From the NCBI RefSeq assembly GCF_003026395.1, contig NZ_PYOO01000002.1:62001-126000 (forward strand): 64,000 bases of DNA, given 5' to 3'. The stretch is from Photobacterium iliopiscarium (GTDB taxonomy: Bacteria > Pseudomonadota > Gammaproteobacteria > Enterobacterales > Vibrionaceae). The notes below the pieces were generated by a model. The model had not been told where the DNA came from. It did not search any database and was given only the letters and a program-made list of their open reading frames with translations. This document shows, one piece after another, positions 39,840 to 49,287 of this stretch. The translations under genes were made by a program, and so were the position numbers. Positions within the stretch are counted from its first letter, which is position 1, and the number at the start of each line of letters is the position of its first letter.

Positions 39840-40933
39840 TACTGTGCCTCCTCCTGAGTAAATACCACCACTTTCTGTCCATCTCTTAAGCGGTTAACGC
39901 CTGTAACAACGACTATTTCCCCTTCTTTAACGCCGGATTTTAACCGCACACCTTCAGGTACAACCTTATCCGTCACAATTTGACGTTTTGACACCGTATT
40001 ATCAGCAGAGAGCACCCATACATATTTATTTAATGAAGCAAGATCATCGCCATCCAAATTAAATAAGGCCTCTAGTGGCACTATTTGTTGCCCTATCGTA
40101 TAAACTTGTAACTTCTGCGCATCGGCTTCAACTTCAATCGACATACCGTCTAAAATGAACTGATCTTTAGGCATTGGCATGGTTAAAGTCACCAGAAATG
40201 AACCGGATGTGGGATCAGGTTCGGTCGTGAACTCTTTTAATGTCACCGCATATTTTTCACCATTAGGTAAAATCGCTTTCGCGGTAGCACGTTGCCCTTG
40301 ATCAACATCCAATATACTTTGCTTGGAGTAAATCATATCGGGTGCTTGAATTTCGATATCGACAGAATCAGTACTATGGATATTCATCATTTGCTGACCA
40401 ACTTTGATATTCTCAAATTGCTCAACAGGTATAATTGAAATCACACCACTAAAAGGGGCTTTAAGTACCGTAAAACTGAGCTGTAATTGGGCTAAATCAA
40501 GGTTAGCTTTTGCAATACTTCGCTTGGCCTTTAACTCATCAAATTGAGACTGAGGTAAATAACCATTTTTTAATAATGTTGCTGAACGACGATATTGGCT
40601 ATTTATCACATTGTATTTGGCCTGAGCATCATCAACTTCTAATTTAAAATCACTGGGATCTAATCGAGCTAACACTTGGCCTTGTTTAACTCTATCTCCT
40701 GAGCGCACTAATATCTGTATCACTTCTCCTGCAAGACGAAATGATAAAACTGATTTATCAGCGGCAGATGCCACCGCAGGAAAGGTTAATTTAGGTGATT
40801 GTTTCCCTGATTTAACCTGCTGTACTTTTACCAACGGTTGCTCTTGACGCGGCTCAACACTCGGCTTATCACACCCGAAAAGTAACAACGCGGTGCCAAT
40901 TGACAGTGCCAATAAACTGTAACGTTTGATCAT
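39839..40933 (-). CDS. RND efflux periplasmic adaptor, second of two (lipoprotein)
   Basis: Membrane-fusion protein linking the RND pump to an outer-membrane channel. About 364 residues from the ATG at 40933, with a lipoprotein signal ending LLLFGC (Cys21). HlyD-like layout: first lipoyl half (SFRLAGEVIQILVRSGDRVKQGQVLARLD), alpha-hairpin (SQYRRSATLLKNGYLPQSQFDEL), second lipoyl half (VLKAPFSGVISII), beta-barrel. The ATG overlaps the first adaptor's stop (ATGA). Two different adaptors per pump, as in VexIJ or TriAB, suggest a hetero-hexameric adaptor ring. Confidence 0.88.
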   Translation of the reverse strand: MIKRYSLLALSIGTALLLFGCDKPSVEPRQEQPLVKVQQVKSGKQSPKLTFPAVASAADKSVLSFRLAGEVIQILVRSGDRVKQGQVLARLDPSDFKLEVDDAQAKYNVINSQYRRSATLLKNGYLPQSQFDELKAKRSIAKANLDLAQLQLSFTVLKAPFSGVISIIPVEQFENIKVGQQMMNIHSTDSVDIEIQAPDMIYSKQSILDVDQGQRATAKAILPNGEKYAVTLKEFTTEPDPTSGSFLVTLTMPMPKDQFILDGMSIEVEADAQKLQVYTIGQQIVPLEALFNLDGDDLASLNKYVWVLSADNTVSKRQIVTDKVVPEGVRLKSGVKEGEIVVVTGVNRLRDGQKVVVFTQEEAQ

Positions 40934-41967
40934 AGTCCTCGCTCCTTGATCCATGAGCGGACCTTTTGACCTGATTGCAATTCAGAAACACCCGATGTTG
41001 CTATAACATCACCATCATTCAGCCCTGCAATAACACGGTTATTACTGTCTAATGTCACTTCGGTTCTTACAACTTGCTGCTTATCATCAACACGCCACAC
41101 ATAGCTTTTATTACCGTCAACCATGATGGCTCGCACTGGGATTGCACCCGCTTTTCCTTGCGGCAATACAATAGATACGCTGCCAGACATTCCCGGCATA
41201 ATATTACTGCTTTCAGGACGTGCCATTGAGAGTGTTACTTTATAACTGGATGTTTTACTGTCAGGCTCAGTATCAATTTCTTTAAATTGGGCAGGAAAGG
41301 TTTGATTAGCTAAAGTATCGAATGCAACAGTAGGGTTAATATTTTCAGCATTACCTTGAAAACGCGCTAAAAGATAATCAGGAAGCTGAAATGTCATATT
41401 GATTAATTTAGCACTTTGAATATGCATGACGGGTTGTTTAGCACCAATATATTCATAGTTTTCAACCATAGACAAAGAAATATGCCCATCATAAGGTGCA
41501 ATTAACTTGGCATAACTTAAATTTGATTTTTCTTTATCTAATGCGGCCTTAGCCTGCTTCAGGTTGGCTTTCGCAGTATCATAATCAAGTTCTGATACCA
41601 CTTTTTTCTCACGTAATTTTTTATCGCGCTTAAATTGCACACTGGCTAAATCATATTTTGCTTGTGATTGTTTCACTAACAATGACAATTCATCAGTATT
41701 TAAGCTCGCAAGTCTCTGCCCTTTAGTCACAAACTGACCCGGATGGACATCAACACTCGCAAGTTGACCTGAAACACGAAAGGCTAAAACGGCTTTATCG
41801 CCAGCTTCAACAATGGCGGGAAACGCACGTTGTGATTCATTATTACTCACTGAAACTGATTGTAATTTTACGGGGCGAGATTCAGGTTCAGCAATCACGG
41901 CTTGATCATCCTTGCACCCACTTAATGCTAAACATGTAAGCAATGCCGCAAAAAAGCGATATCTCAT
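40930..41967 (-). CDS. RND efflux periplasmic adaptor, first of two (lipoprotein)
   Basis: First gene of the pump operon. About 345 residues from the ATG at 41967, chosen because GGAG lies six bases upstream; another ATG four codons earlier is in frame. The lipoprotein signal ends LALSGC (Cys18). Lipoyl halves AFRVSGQLASVDVHPGQFVTKGQRLASL and LIAPYDGHISL flank a helical hairpin (KYDLASVQFKRDKKLREKKVV). It differs clearly from the second adaptor, so this is not a recent duplication. No regulator gene is adjacent. Confidence 0.88.
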   Translation of the reverse strand: MRYRFFAALLTCLALSGCKDDQAVIAEPESRPVKLQSVSVSNNESQRAFPAIVEAGDKAVLAFRVSGQLASVDVHPGQFVTKGQRLASLNTDELSLLVKQSQAKYDLASVQFKRDKKLREKKVVSELDYDTAKANLKQAKAALDKEKSNLSYAKLIAPYDGHISLSMVENYEYIGAKQPVMHIQSAKLINMTFQLPDYLLARFQGNAENINPTVAFDTLANQTFPAQFKEIDTEPDSKTSSYKVTLSMARPESSNIMPGMSGSVSIVLPQGKAGAIPVRAIMVDGNKSYVWRVDDKQQVVRTEVTLDSNNRVIAGLNDGDVIATSGVSELQSGQKVRSWIKERGL

Positions 41968-42125
41968 ACTACTCTCCATGATGTTTCATACTGAATATTT
42001 ACTATTGTTAAAATATTGTATGAATGAAATATATCTATGAATAATAGAAGTGGATAACCTAAAAATCTCTTTTAATTGATTAGAATAGAGCCAATATCAC
42101 AATCCTTACTGATATAAAAAAGACA

Positions 42126-42151
42126 AAAAAAGGAGCTCAAGGCTCCTTTTA
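42126..42151 (-). terminator. Terminator after the class I fumarase
   Basis: AAAAGGAGC / GCTCCTTTT stem with a five-base loop; on the minus strand a seven-T run follows. Confidence 0.9.
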
Positions 42152-42171
42152 TTCAATTATTCTTAAATGGC

Positions 42172-43686
42172 TTATTTTGCCATTTCAGCTATGTTTACAC
42201 GCCATGTATCAGGGCCGGTTTGATGAGCATTAACACCTTCAGCATCAACAGCGACAGTTACTGGCATATCTTCTACTTCAAATTCATAAATCGCTTCCAT
42301 GCCTAAATCAGCAAAAGCGACCACTCGCGCTTTTTTAATCGCTTTGGCAACAAGATATGCTGCGCCACCTACCGCCATTAAATACACCGCTTTATGGTGT
42401 TTAATCGACTCAATAGTTGCAGGTCCACGCTCAGCTTTACCAATCATGCCCGTAAGGCCGGTTTCGCCTAACATCATTTCGGTAAATTTATCCATTCGAG
42501 TTGATGTCGTTGGTCCAGCAGGGCCGACAACCTCATCACGAACAGCATCAACTGGGCCAACGTAATAAATAAAGCGATTGGTAAAATCAACACCTTCAGG
42601 AAGACCTTCACCATTAGCGAGCATTTCTTGAATACGCTTATGGGCAGCATCTCGACCTGTTAAAATCTTACCGGATAGTAAGACTGTTTCGCCTGAACGC
42701 CATTCTTGTACATCAGCTTTGGTCACATTATCAAGGTTCACACGACGAACATTATCACCAACGTCCCATGTCACTTGTGGCCAATCACTAAGCTTTGGTG
42801 GTGTCAATTCTGCGGGGCCTGAACCATCAAGCGTAAAATGCACGTGACGAGTAGCGGCACAGTTAGGAATCATACAAACTGGCTTAGAGGCGGCATGCGT
42901 TGGCGCACTTTTAATCTTAACATCAAGTACAGTGGTTAAACCGCCAAGACCTTGCGCACCGATACCCAAACGATTGACACGATCATAAATATCTAACCGT
43001 AATGCTTCTTCTGTTGTTTTTGCACCACGTTGTTGTAGCTCATGAATATCAACCGCTTCCATCAATGATTCTTTAGCAAGTAGAGCGGCTTTTTCTGCTG
43101 TACCACCAATACCAATACCTAGCATACCTGGAGGACACCAACCCGCCCCCATAAGTGGTACTGTTTTTTCTACCCACTCAGCAACATCATCAGAAGGATT
43201 AAGCATCACCATTTTGGTTTTATTTTCAGAACCGCCGCCTTTAGCCGCAATTTGAATATCAACTTTATTCCCAGCAACCATCTCAACATGCACTACCGCA
43301 GGCGCATTATCATGGGTATTTTTACGCGCTCCCGCAGGATCGGTAACTACAGATGCTCGCAATGGGTTATCCGCATTGGTATAAGCTTGACGAACCCCTT
43401 CATCAATCATTTGCTGTACAGTTAAATCACTCTCCCACTGCACATTCATACCAATTTTCACAAAACAAGTAACAATGCCAGTATCTTGGCAAATAGGTCG
43501 TCGCCCTTCTGCTGACATACGAGAATTAATTAAAATTTGGGCAATAGCATCTTTTGCTGCTTGGCTTTGCTCTTTATTGTAGGCTTTTTCTAATGCTTGA
43601 ATAAAATCTAAAGGATGGTAGTAAGAAATATATTGTAAAGCATCAGCCACGCTACTGATTACATCTTGTTTACGGATGACGGTCAT
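42172..43686 (-). CDS. Class I fumarate hydratase (4Fe-4S)
   Basis: Iron-sulfur fumarase interconverting fumarate and malate in the TCA cycle. It is 504 residues, the shorter class I form (E. coli FumA/FumB are 548). The three cluster ligands are probably Cys66 (RPICQDTG), Cys184 (AGWCPPG) and Cys276 (MIPNCAATRH). AAKGGGSENKTK and VVGPAGPTTSTRMDKF are characteristic. The cluster makes it oxygen-sensitive, so a class II enzyme would be expected elsewhere. Divergent from pabB, with 174 bases between the starts. Confidence 0.93.
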   Translation of the reverse strand: MTVIRKQDVISSVADALQYISYYHPLDFIQALEKAYNKEQSQAAKDAIAQILINSRMSAEGRRPICQDTGIVTCFVKIGMNVQWESDLTVQQMIDEGVRQAYTNADNPLRASVVTDPAGARKNTHDNAPAVVHVEMVAGNKVDIQIAAKGGGSENKTKMVMLNPSDDVAEWVEKTVPLMGAGWCPPGMLGIGIGGTAEKAALLAKESLMEAVDIHELQQRGAKTTEEALRLDIYDRVNRLGIGAQGLGGLTTVLDVKIKSAPTHAASKPVCMIPNCAATRHVHFTLDGSGPAELTPPKLSDWPQVTWDVGDNVRRVNLDNVTKADVQEWRSGETVLLSGKILTGRDAAHKRIQEMLANGEGLPEGVDFTNRFIYYVGPVDAVRDEVVGPAGPTTSTRMDKFTEMMLGETGLTGMIGKAERGPATIESIKHHKAVYLMAVGGAAYLVAKAIKKARVVAFADLGMEAIYEFEVEDMPVTVAVDAEGVNAHQTGPDTWRVNIAEMAK

Positions 43687-43860
43687 AATTACCCTCGTTA
43701 AGTATTATCATTCCATGGCGCCCTATTTAAATCTTCCAAATTGTAGGGTATTGAACAACAAAATAGTGCCGTTCAATCTTGGGCGTCTTTCGCCGAATAT
43801 GATACTCTTGCCCATAACATTGCGCTATGCGCCAATCAAACCCTTGTCACAAAAAAGAAA

Positions 43861-45243
43861 ATGATTTGTAAATCACATCCAGAATTAAGCATTATCTCAT
43901 TACCCTATTCAAAAAATGCCGGACTTTCATGGTTTGCGCCATTATCGGGATTACCTTGGGCAATGATATTACGTTCAGCTGCAGAAACGCATCCTGATAA
44001 TCGTTATGATATTTTAGTTGCAGATCCTTTAGCCACTGTTGAGTCGCAACACGATACGACTAATATTAAATTCAAAAATGGTGATCAACGTACTACTTCT
44101 GATGATCCTTTTATGGTAGTTAACGATCTACAACATGAGCTATTACCGTCACTTAGCACAGAATTAAACCTTCCATTTTTAGGTGGTGCATTAGGCTATT
44201 TCAGCTATGACTTAGGTCGTCGAGTAGAGAAAATTACCACCACCGCAACTCATGACATCCACTTACCAGAAATGGCGATTGGTATTTATGATTGGGCTCT
44301 CATTGTTGATCATAAATTACAACAAACATGGCTTATCGAACCCAAAAATAGCCACCGTTTAGCATGGTTAACCCAACAGCATTCACAAGCATCACAATTC
44401 GACAACCAAAATACACCATTTAAATTAACATCTTCATGGTCATCCAATATGACCAAAGAGGATTACTGCCATAAATTTAACACCATCCAATCATACTTAT
44501 TATCCGGTGATTGCTACCAAATTAATCTGGCACAACGATTTAAAGCCCGTTATCAAGGTGATGAGTGGCAAGCTTATTGCCGTTTAGATACCGCAAATGG
44601 TGCGCCATTTTCTAGTTTTATTCGCACAGATAATTGTGCCATCTTGTCAGTATCTCCCGAGCGTTTTTTACAATTAAAACACGGTAAAATTGAAACAAAA
44701 CCAATTAAAGGAACCCGTCCTCGTAGTGCAAATCCCATTGAAGATGATGCCAATGCACAAGCGCTTCAACAAGCGCCTAAAGATCGCGCAGAGAATGTAA
44801 TGATCGTTGATTTATTACGTAATGATATTGGTCGAGTGGCGACCCCTGGCAGTGTTCATGTACCAGCACTGTTTGCGATTGAAAGTTTTCCCGCCGTGCA
44901 TCATTTAGTCAGTACCGTTACAGGTCAATTGGCCAGTGATTATTCAGTGACCGATTTATTACGGGCTTGTTTCCCTGGTGGTTCCATTACTGGTGCACCA
45001 AAAGTAAGAGCAATGGAAATCATTGAAGAGCTAGAACCTCATCGGCGCAGTATTTATTGTGGCAGTATTGGCTATATCAGCCGTTGCGGCACCATGGATA
45101 CCAATATTGCGATTAGAACGCTTGTTGCTTATCAACATAATTTATACGCATGGGCTGGCGGTGGTATCGTTGCAGACAGTGATGCAGAAAGTGAATACCA
45201 AGAAACTCTCGACAAATTAAGTAAAATTCTGCCAACCTTATAA
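43861..45243 (+). CDS. pabB: Aminodeoxychorismate synthase component I PabB
   Basis: Converts chorismate to 4-amino-4-deoxychorismate with ammonia from PabA, for folate synthesis. It is 460 residues (E. coli 453). The chorismate-binding domain fills the second half: GDCYQINLAQRF, IKGTRPRS, VMIVDLLRNDIGRV, PGGSITGAPKVRAMEIIEELE and YCGSIGYIS. The N-terminal LPWAMILRSA and GGALGYFSYDLGRR are also typical. Followed at about 40 bases by nudL, the same pairing as in E. coli (pabB-nudL-sdaA). Confidence 0.94.
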   Translation: MICKSHPELSIISLPYSKNAGLSWFAPLSGLPWAMILRSAAETHPDNRYDILVADPLATVESQHDTTNIKFKNGDQRTTSDDPFMVVNDLQHELLPSLSTELNLPFLGGALGYFSYDLGRRVEKITTTATHDIHLPEMAIGIYDWALIVDHKLQQTWLIEPKNSHRLAWLTQQHSQASQFDNQNTPFKLTSSWSSNMTKEDYCHKFNTIQSYLLSGDCYQINLAQRFKARYQGDEWQAYCRLDTANGAPFSSFIRTDNCAILSVSPERFLQLKHGKIETKPIKGTRPRSANPIEDDANAQALQQAPKDRAENVMIVDLLRNDIGRVATPGSVHVPALFAIESFPAVHHLVSTVTGQLASDYSVTDLLRACFPGGSITGAPKVRAMEIIEELEPHRRSIYCGSIGYISRCGTMDTNIAIRTLVAYQHNLYAWAGGGIVADSDAESEYQETLDKLSKILPTL

Positions 45244-45283
45244 TAACGTTAAATAGAGTTTAAAAAGGGTAATGGAGACTTTA

Positions 45284-45892
45284 ATGGGTGAACAACAGCA
45301 GATTTTAACGCGATTTCTTATGGCGCCAAGTCAACAGTATGATGCTAGCCATAAGCGTAGAATCGATCATCATTTTACTGATGATGTACTGTTTAAACCC
45401 GCCGCTGTTTTGATCCCATTAGTGCCGAGAGAGCATGGCTTTAATGTGGTATTAACTCGTCGAGCCGAACATTTAAAACACCACCCGGGACAAATTGCTT
45501 TTCCGGGGGGGCGTTTTGAACCTCAAGATAGTGATCTTATCACCACTGCATTACGTGAAACATTTGAAGAAACTGGTATTATTTGTCAACGCAATAACGT
45601 TATCGGTCAATTACCCCCGTTAGCAACAATCAGCGGCTATATGGTGACACCATTCATATCAACAATTAGCAATAATTATGCCGCTAAACCTGATCCGGGA
45701 GAAGTTGATGCTATCTTTGAAGTGCCATTAAATTACCTGCTTGATCCCAAGAACATCCACGCTCATCAGTTTCGTCTTCGCGGTGAACCCCACCGTGTTT
45801 ATGCCATTCCTTATCACAATTATTCCATTTGGGGTGCAACAGCTCAGATGATTAAGCTGTTATCTAACCAAATATGGGAAGATAAAAAATAA
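45284..45892 (+). CDS. nudL: Nudix CoA pyrophosphatase NudL
   Basis: Predicted coenzyme A pyrophosphatase. About 202 residues from the ATG at 45284, which has GGAG seven bases upstream; an ATG at 45272 is also in frame. The NuCoA signature VVLTRRAEHLKHHPGQIAFP is joined to the Nudix box GGRFEPQDSDLITTALRETF with EETGI, giving the metal-binding REtfEE core. In E. coli sdaA follows directly; here sdaC is inserted between nudL and sdaA. Confidence 0.92.
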   Translation: MGEQQQILTRFLMAPSQQYDASHKRRIDHHFTDDVLFKPAAVLIPLVPREHGFNVVLTRRAEHLKHHPGQIAFPGGRFEPQDSDLITTALRETFEETGIICQRNNVIGQLPPLATISGYMVTPFISTISNNYAAKPDPGEVDAIFEVPLNYLLDPKNIHAHQFRLRGEPHRVYAIPYHNYSIWGATAQMIKLLSNQIWEDKK

Positions 45893-45927
45893 CCAAATAG
45901 ACGTTTTATCTTAATCTTACAAGCCTA

Positions 45928-45966
45928 TTTTTGTGACGTGTGTCTGATTTATTTGTATCACAAAAA
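45928..45966. promoter_or_regulatory. Inverted repeat with a CRP-like site upstream of sdaC
   Basis: Perfect 9-bp arms TTTTTGTGA (45928-45936) and TCACAAAAA (45958-45966), spaced 21 bases. Within it TGTGACGTGTGTCTGA (45932-45947) is a partial CRP match (first half-site perfect, second three of five). E. coli sdaC is CRP-controlled. It lies about 105-145 bases before the sdaC start. It could instead act as a weak nudL terminator. Confidence 0.35.
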
Positions 45967-46072
45967 GTTCGTATTACAGAACGAGATCTTTATCCTTGTT
46001 TTCCCCCCGTAAATAGCGACAATGCGCTCGTTCCTATATTTCGTTCCGTTCCCTTTTATTGGATATCACAGT

Positions 46073-47326
46073 ATGCAAAACACATCGACGACGTCAGTAA
46101 CAAGTACGACAAAAACCAGATGGACCTATAAAGATTTCACATGGGCTCTTTCTTTGTTTGGTACTGCAGTAGGTGCCGGTGTTCTATTCTTACCAATAAA
46201 AGCAGGTGCGGGCGGTTTCTGGCCTCTAGTTATTTTGGCTCTTATTGCAGCACCAATGACTTGGTTTGCACATAAAGGCCTAGCGCGCTTTGTATTATCA
46301 TCAAAAAACCCACATGCTGATATTACAGATACTGTTGAAGAGCATTATGGTAAAACAGGTGCTAACTTAATAACTTTCGCTTACTTCTTTGCTATCTACC
46401 CTATCGTATTAATTTATGGTGTTGGTATTACAAACACGGTTGATTCATTCATGGTTAATCAACTAGGTATGGAATCAGCACCTCGCTGGCTACTATCTGG
46501 TGTATTAATTTCACTGATGACCGCCGGTGTAGTATTTGGTAAAGAACTAATGCTGAAAGCAACATCAGCCATGGTTTATCCATTAGTTGTTATTCTGTTA
46601 ATTCTTTCTGTGTACCTAATTCCTGATTGGAATATGTCAATGGTACAAACAGAAGCCGATTGGTCAGCAATGCCAACAATTATCTGGCTTGCCATTCCAA
46701 TCATCGTATTCTCATTTAACCACAGCCCAATTATCAGTCAGTTTGCTAAAGAACAACGTCGTATTTACGGTGATGACGCCGTTAAGAAAACAGACATGAT
46801 CACTGGCGGTGCAGCAATGATGCTAATGGGCTTCGTGATGTTCTTTGTCTTCTCAGTTGTACTTTCAATGACGCCTGAGCAATTAAACATGGCAAAAGAG
46901 CAAAATATTTCAGTGCTGTCATACTTAGCTAACGTAAAAGATTCACCTGCAATCTCTTACTTAGGTCCACTCGTTGCATTTGCTGCGATCACATCAAGCT
47001 ACTTTGGTCACTTCCTTGGTGCACACGAAGGTCTTGTTGGCTTAACAAAATCTCGCTCAAATATGCCAGTGGCTAAAATTGAAAAAATCTCACTAGCTTT
47101 CATTGTGATCACAACGTGGATTGTCGCTATCATTAACCCAAGTATCTTAGGTATGATTGAAACAATGGGCGCACCAATGATTGCCGGTATTTTATTCCTG
47201 TTGCCCGTTATCGCGATGCAAACAGTACCCGCAATGGCTAAATACAAAACATCAGTATTTGCTCGTATCTTCACAATTTCATGTGGTATTGCAGCAATCA
47301 CTTCTGTTATTTACGGTGCATTTTAA
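46073..47326 (+). CDS. sdaC: Serine transporter SdaC family
   Basis: Proton-coupled L-serine uptake permease of the hydroxy/aromatic amino acid permease family. About 417 residues from the ATG at 46073 (MQNTSTTSVTSTTKTRWTYK), with about 11 membrane helices. GTAVGAGVLFLPIKAGAGG, FAYFFAIYPIVLIYGV, VFSFNHSPIISQFA and WIVAIINPSILGMIETMGAP match E. coli SdaC. An upstream in-frame ATG at 46022 is less likely. Its product feeds serine to the adjacent SdaA deaminase. Confidence 0.93.
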   Translation: MQNTSTTSVTSTTKTRWTYKDFTWALSLFGTAVGAGVLFLPIKAGAGGFWPLVILALIAAPMTWFAHKGLARFVLSSKNPHADITDTVEEHYGKTGANLITFAYFFAIYPIVLIYGVGITNTVDSFMVNQLGMESAPRWLLSGVLISLMTAGVVFGKELMLKATSAMVYPLVVILLILSVYLIPDWNMSMVQTEADWSAMPTIIWLAIPIIVFSFNHSPIISQFAKEQRRIYGDDAVKKTDMITGGAAMMLMGFVMFFVFSVVLSMTPEQLNMAKEQNISVLSYLANVKDSPAISYLGPLVAFAAITSSYFGHFLGAHEGLVGLTKSRSNMPVAKIEKISLAFIVITTWIVAIINPSILGMIETMGAPMIAGILFLLPVIAMQTVPAMAKYKTSVFARIFTISCGIAAITSVIYGAF

Positions 47327-47469
47327 TTTAGCTATTAAAAATGTACTGATTACGAATAATTAATCATATAAAAGCAAAAATATGTGCTAGTACTCATGGT
47401 GTTTACTAGCACAAATAACGTAAAATAGACGATACTTAAGAGTAATTATGTTTAACGCATTGTTACTCT

Positions 47470-47569
47470 TTTAGTTTAAGTGCGCTCGCCAAGGAAGGAG
47501 CGAGGATATCAACGAATAACAGTCTTTACTGGAGGCAAGAACCGCTTCCCCCACGACTGAGGTAATAAC
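47470..47569 (+). ncRNA. Structured leader before sdaA (candidate cis-regulatory RNA)
   Basis: The last 100 bases before sdaA can form a hairpin CGCTC...GAGCG (47483-47503), then an outer stem CAGTC / GACTG (47520-47558) enclosing a hairpin GGAGGC / GCTTCC (47531-47549) with one G-U. It is more G+C-rich than other intergenic DNA here, and GAGG follows before the ATG. The frame from GTG at 47480 is open for 26 codons, but no Shine-Dalgarno precedes it. It does not fit the glycine riboswitch consensus. Confidence 0.35.
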
Positions 47570-48931
47570 ATGATCAGTATTTTCGATATATTCAAAATTG
47601 GTGTAGGCCCTTCCAGTTCACACACTGTTGGCCCAATGAAAGCAGGTAAAGAGTTCATCGACGACTTACGTGCGTTAGGCCAATTACGTGACGTGACAAA
47701 AATTACCGTTGATGTTTACGGCTCTTTATCGCTTACAGGTAAAGGTCATCACACTGATATCGCTATCATTATGGGTCTTGCTGGCAATTCACCTGAACAT
47801 GTTGATATTGATAGCATTCCTGAGTTTATCTCACGCGTAGAAGAAACAGAACGTCTTCCCGTTGGTATGCATTGCCATACGGTTGATTTTCCACGCGATG
47901 GCGGTATGAATTTTCATACAACTAACCTTTCTCTTCATGAAAACGGTATGTCAATCCATGCTTGGATTGGTGATGACGTGGTTTTCTCTAAAACGTACTA
48001 CTCAATCGGTGGTGGGTTTATTGTTGATGAAGAAAACTTTGGTAAAGAACAAACAAATACAGTTGAAGTTCCCTACCCTTTCTCTTACGCCTCTGAATTG
48101 CTAGATCAATGTAGTGAACATGGTCTTTCTGTTAGTGCGCTTGTTATGGCTAACGAACGCGCAATGAATGCAGAAGATGAAATTAGCACATACTTCGCTA
48201 AAATTTGGAAAACCATGCGTGAATGTATGGAACGTGGAATGAACGTGGAAGGTATTCTTCCAGGGCCACTACGTGTTCCTCGTCGCGCAGCAGCATTACG
48301 CCAACAACTGATTACAACAGAAAAACTAAACAATGACCCAATGACAGTCGTTGACTGGGTTAATATGTATGCATTTGCGGTTAACGAAGAAAATGCAGCC
48401 GGTGGCCGAGTAGTAACAGCACCCACCAATGGCGCTTGCGGTATTATTCCTGCCGTATTAGCTTACTACGACAAATTTGTGCAATCTGTTGGACCAAAAG
48501 AATACACTCGTTACTTCGCAGCATCAGGCGCTGTCGGTGGTTTATACAAGCGTAATGCTTCTATTTCTGGTGCAGAAGTGGGCTGTCAAGGTGAAGTCGG
48601 TGTAGCTTGTTCAATGGCTGCTGCTGGTTTAGCTGAGCTTATGGGCGGAAGTCCTGAGCAAGTATGTATGGCTGCTGAAATTGCAATGGAACATAACCTA
48701 GGCTTAACCTGTGACCCAGTCGCAGGACAAGTACAAGTTCCTTGTATTGAACGTAACGGTATTGCGGCAGTAAAAGCAATTAACGCAACCCGTATGGCAC
48801 TTCGCCGTTCATCAGCACCACGAGTATCACTTGATAAAGTAATCGAAACGATGCTTGAAACAGGTAAAGACATGAATGCTAAATATCGTGAAACATCACA
48901 AGGTGGCTTAGCAATTAAAGTCATTTGCTAA
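47570..48931 (+). CDS. sdaA: L-serine ammonia-lyase SdaA
   Basis: Iron-sulfur L-serine deaminase forming pyruvate and ammonia. It is 453 residues, the usual length. It opens MISIFDIFKIGVGPSSSHTVGPM, with the ligand region TNGACGIIPA (Cys290) and GLTCDPVAGQVQVPCIER (Cys381, Cys392). Together with upstream sdaC it forms a serine uptake and degradation pair. It is preceded by 240 bases that include a structured leader and followed by a UUCG-loop terminator. Confidence 0.96.
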   Translation: MISIFDIFKIGVGPSSSHTVGPMKAGKEFIDDLRALGQLRDVTKITVDVYGSLSLTGKGHHTDIAIIMGLAGNSPEHVDIDSIPEFISRVEETERLPVGMHCHTVDFPRDGGMNFHTTNLSLHENGMSIHAWIGDDVVFSKTYYSIGGGFIVDEENFGKEQTNTVEVPYPFSYASELLDQCSEHGLSVSALVMANERAMNAEDEISTYFAKIWKTMRECMERGMNVEGILPGPLRVPRRAAALRQQLITTEKLNNDPMTVVDWVNMYAFAVNEENAAGGRVVTAPTNGACGIIPAVLAYYDKFVQSVGPKEYTRYFAASGAVGGLYKRNASISGAEVGCQGEVGVACSMAAAGLAELMGGSPEQVCMAAEIAMEHNLGLTCDPVAGQVQVPCIERNGIAAVKAINATRMALRRSSAPRVSLDKVIETMLETGKDMNAKYRETSQGGLAIKVIC

Positions 48932-49287
48932 ACACAAGATATTGAGCTTATAACTAAAAAACTATCTTCGGATAGTTTTTTTGTTTCTGAAGTAGATATT
49001 CATCTAAAAAACGCAATTATACTCAACACGATGCATTGTTAATCAATATGCAACAGTAAAAAATTAAGATATTCATTCAAATCATATCAATAAAAACATT
49101 AGCTCTGCTCATTGTTTCTTATATCATCAATTGCACCTATTCTTTCGTTTCTTTTAGTCCTATACTCAATTAAACATACTCATTATCATTAATGTAGTGT
49201 AAGCATGGATGCGTATATCGCCTTTACATCATTGATGTACGATATGTAATGAAGGATTTATTCCCTTTATAGAGAAGCAATATTGCT
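48932..49287. other. Intergenic region before the AraC-family gene
   Basis: About 355 AT-rich bases. After the sdaA terminator the only marked signal is the palindrome TACATCATTGATGTA (49225-49239; 7-bp arms about one central base), 49 bases before the AraC ATG. It could be an autoregulatory operator. No protein gene is visible. Confidence 0.45.
48956..48982 (+). terminator. Terminator after sdaA
   Basis: AAAAAACTATC / GATAGTTTTTT stem capped by a stable TTCG tetraloop. Confidence 0.95.

Noticed and set aside
47470..47569. Glycine riboswitch before sdaA
   Set aside because: The conserved glycine-aptamer segments I looked for (GCCGAAGG-type core followed by a CUCUCAGG-type strand) are not present. 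Two ACGA sequences also suggested a guanidine-II element, but they are not in paired hairpin loops.
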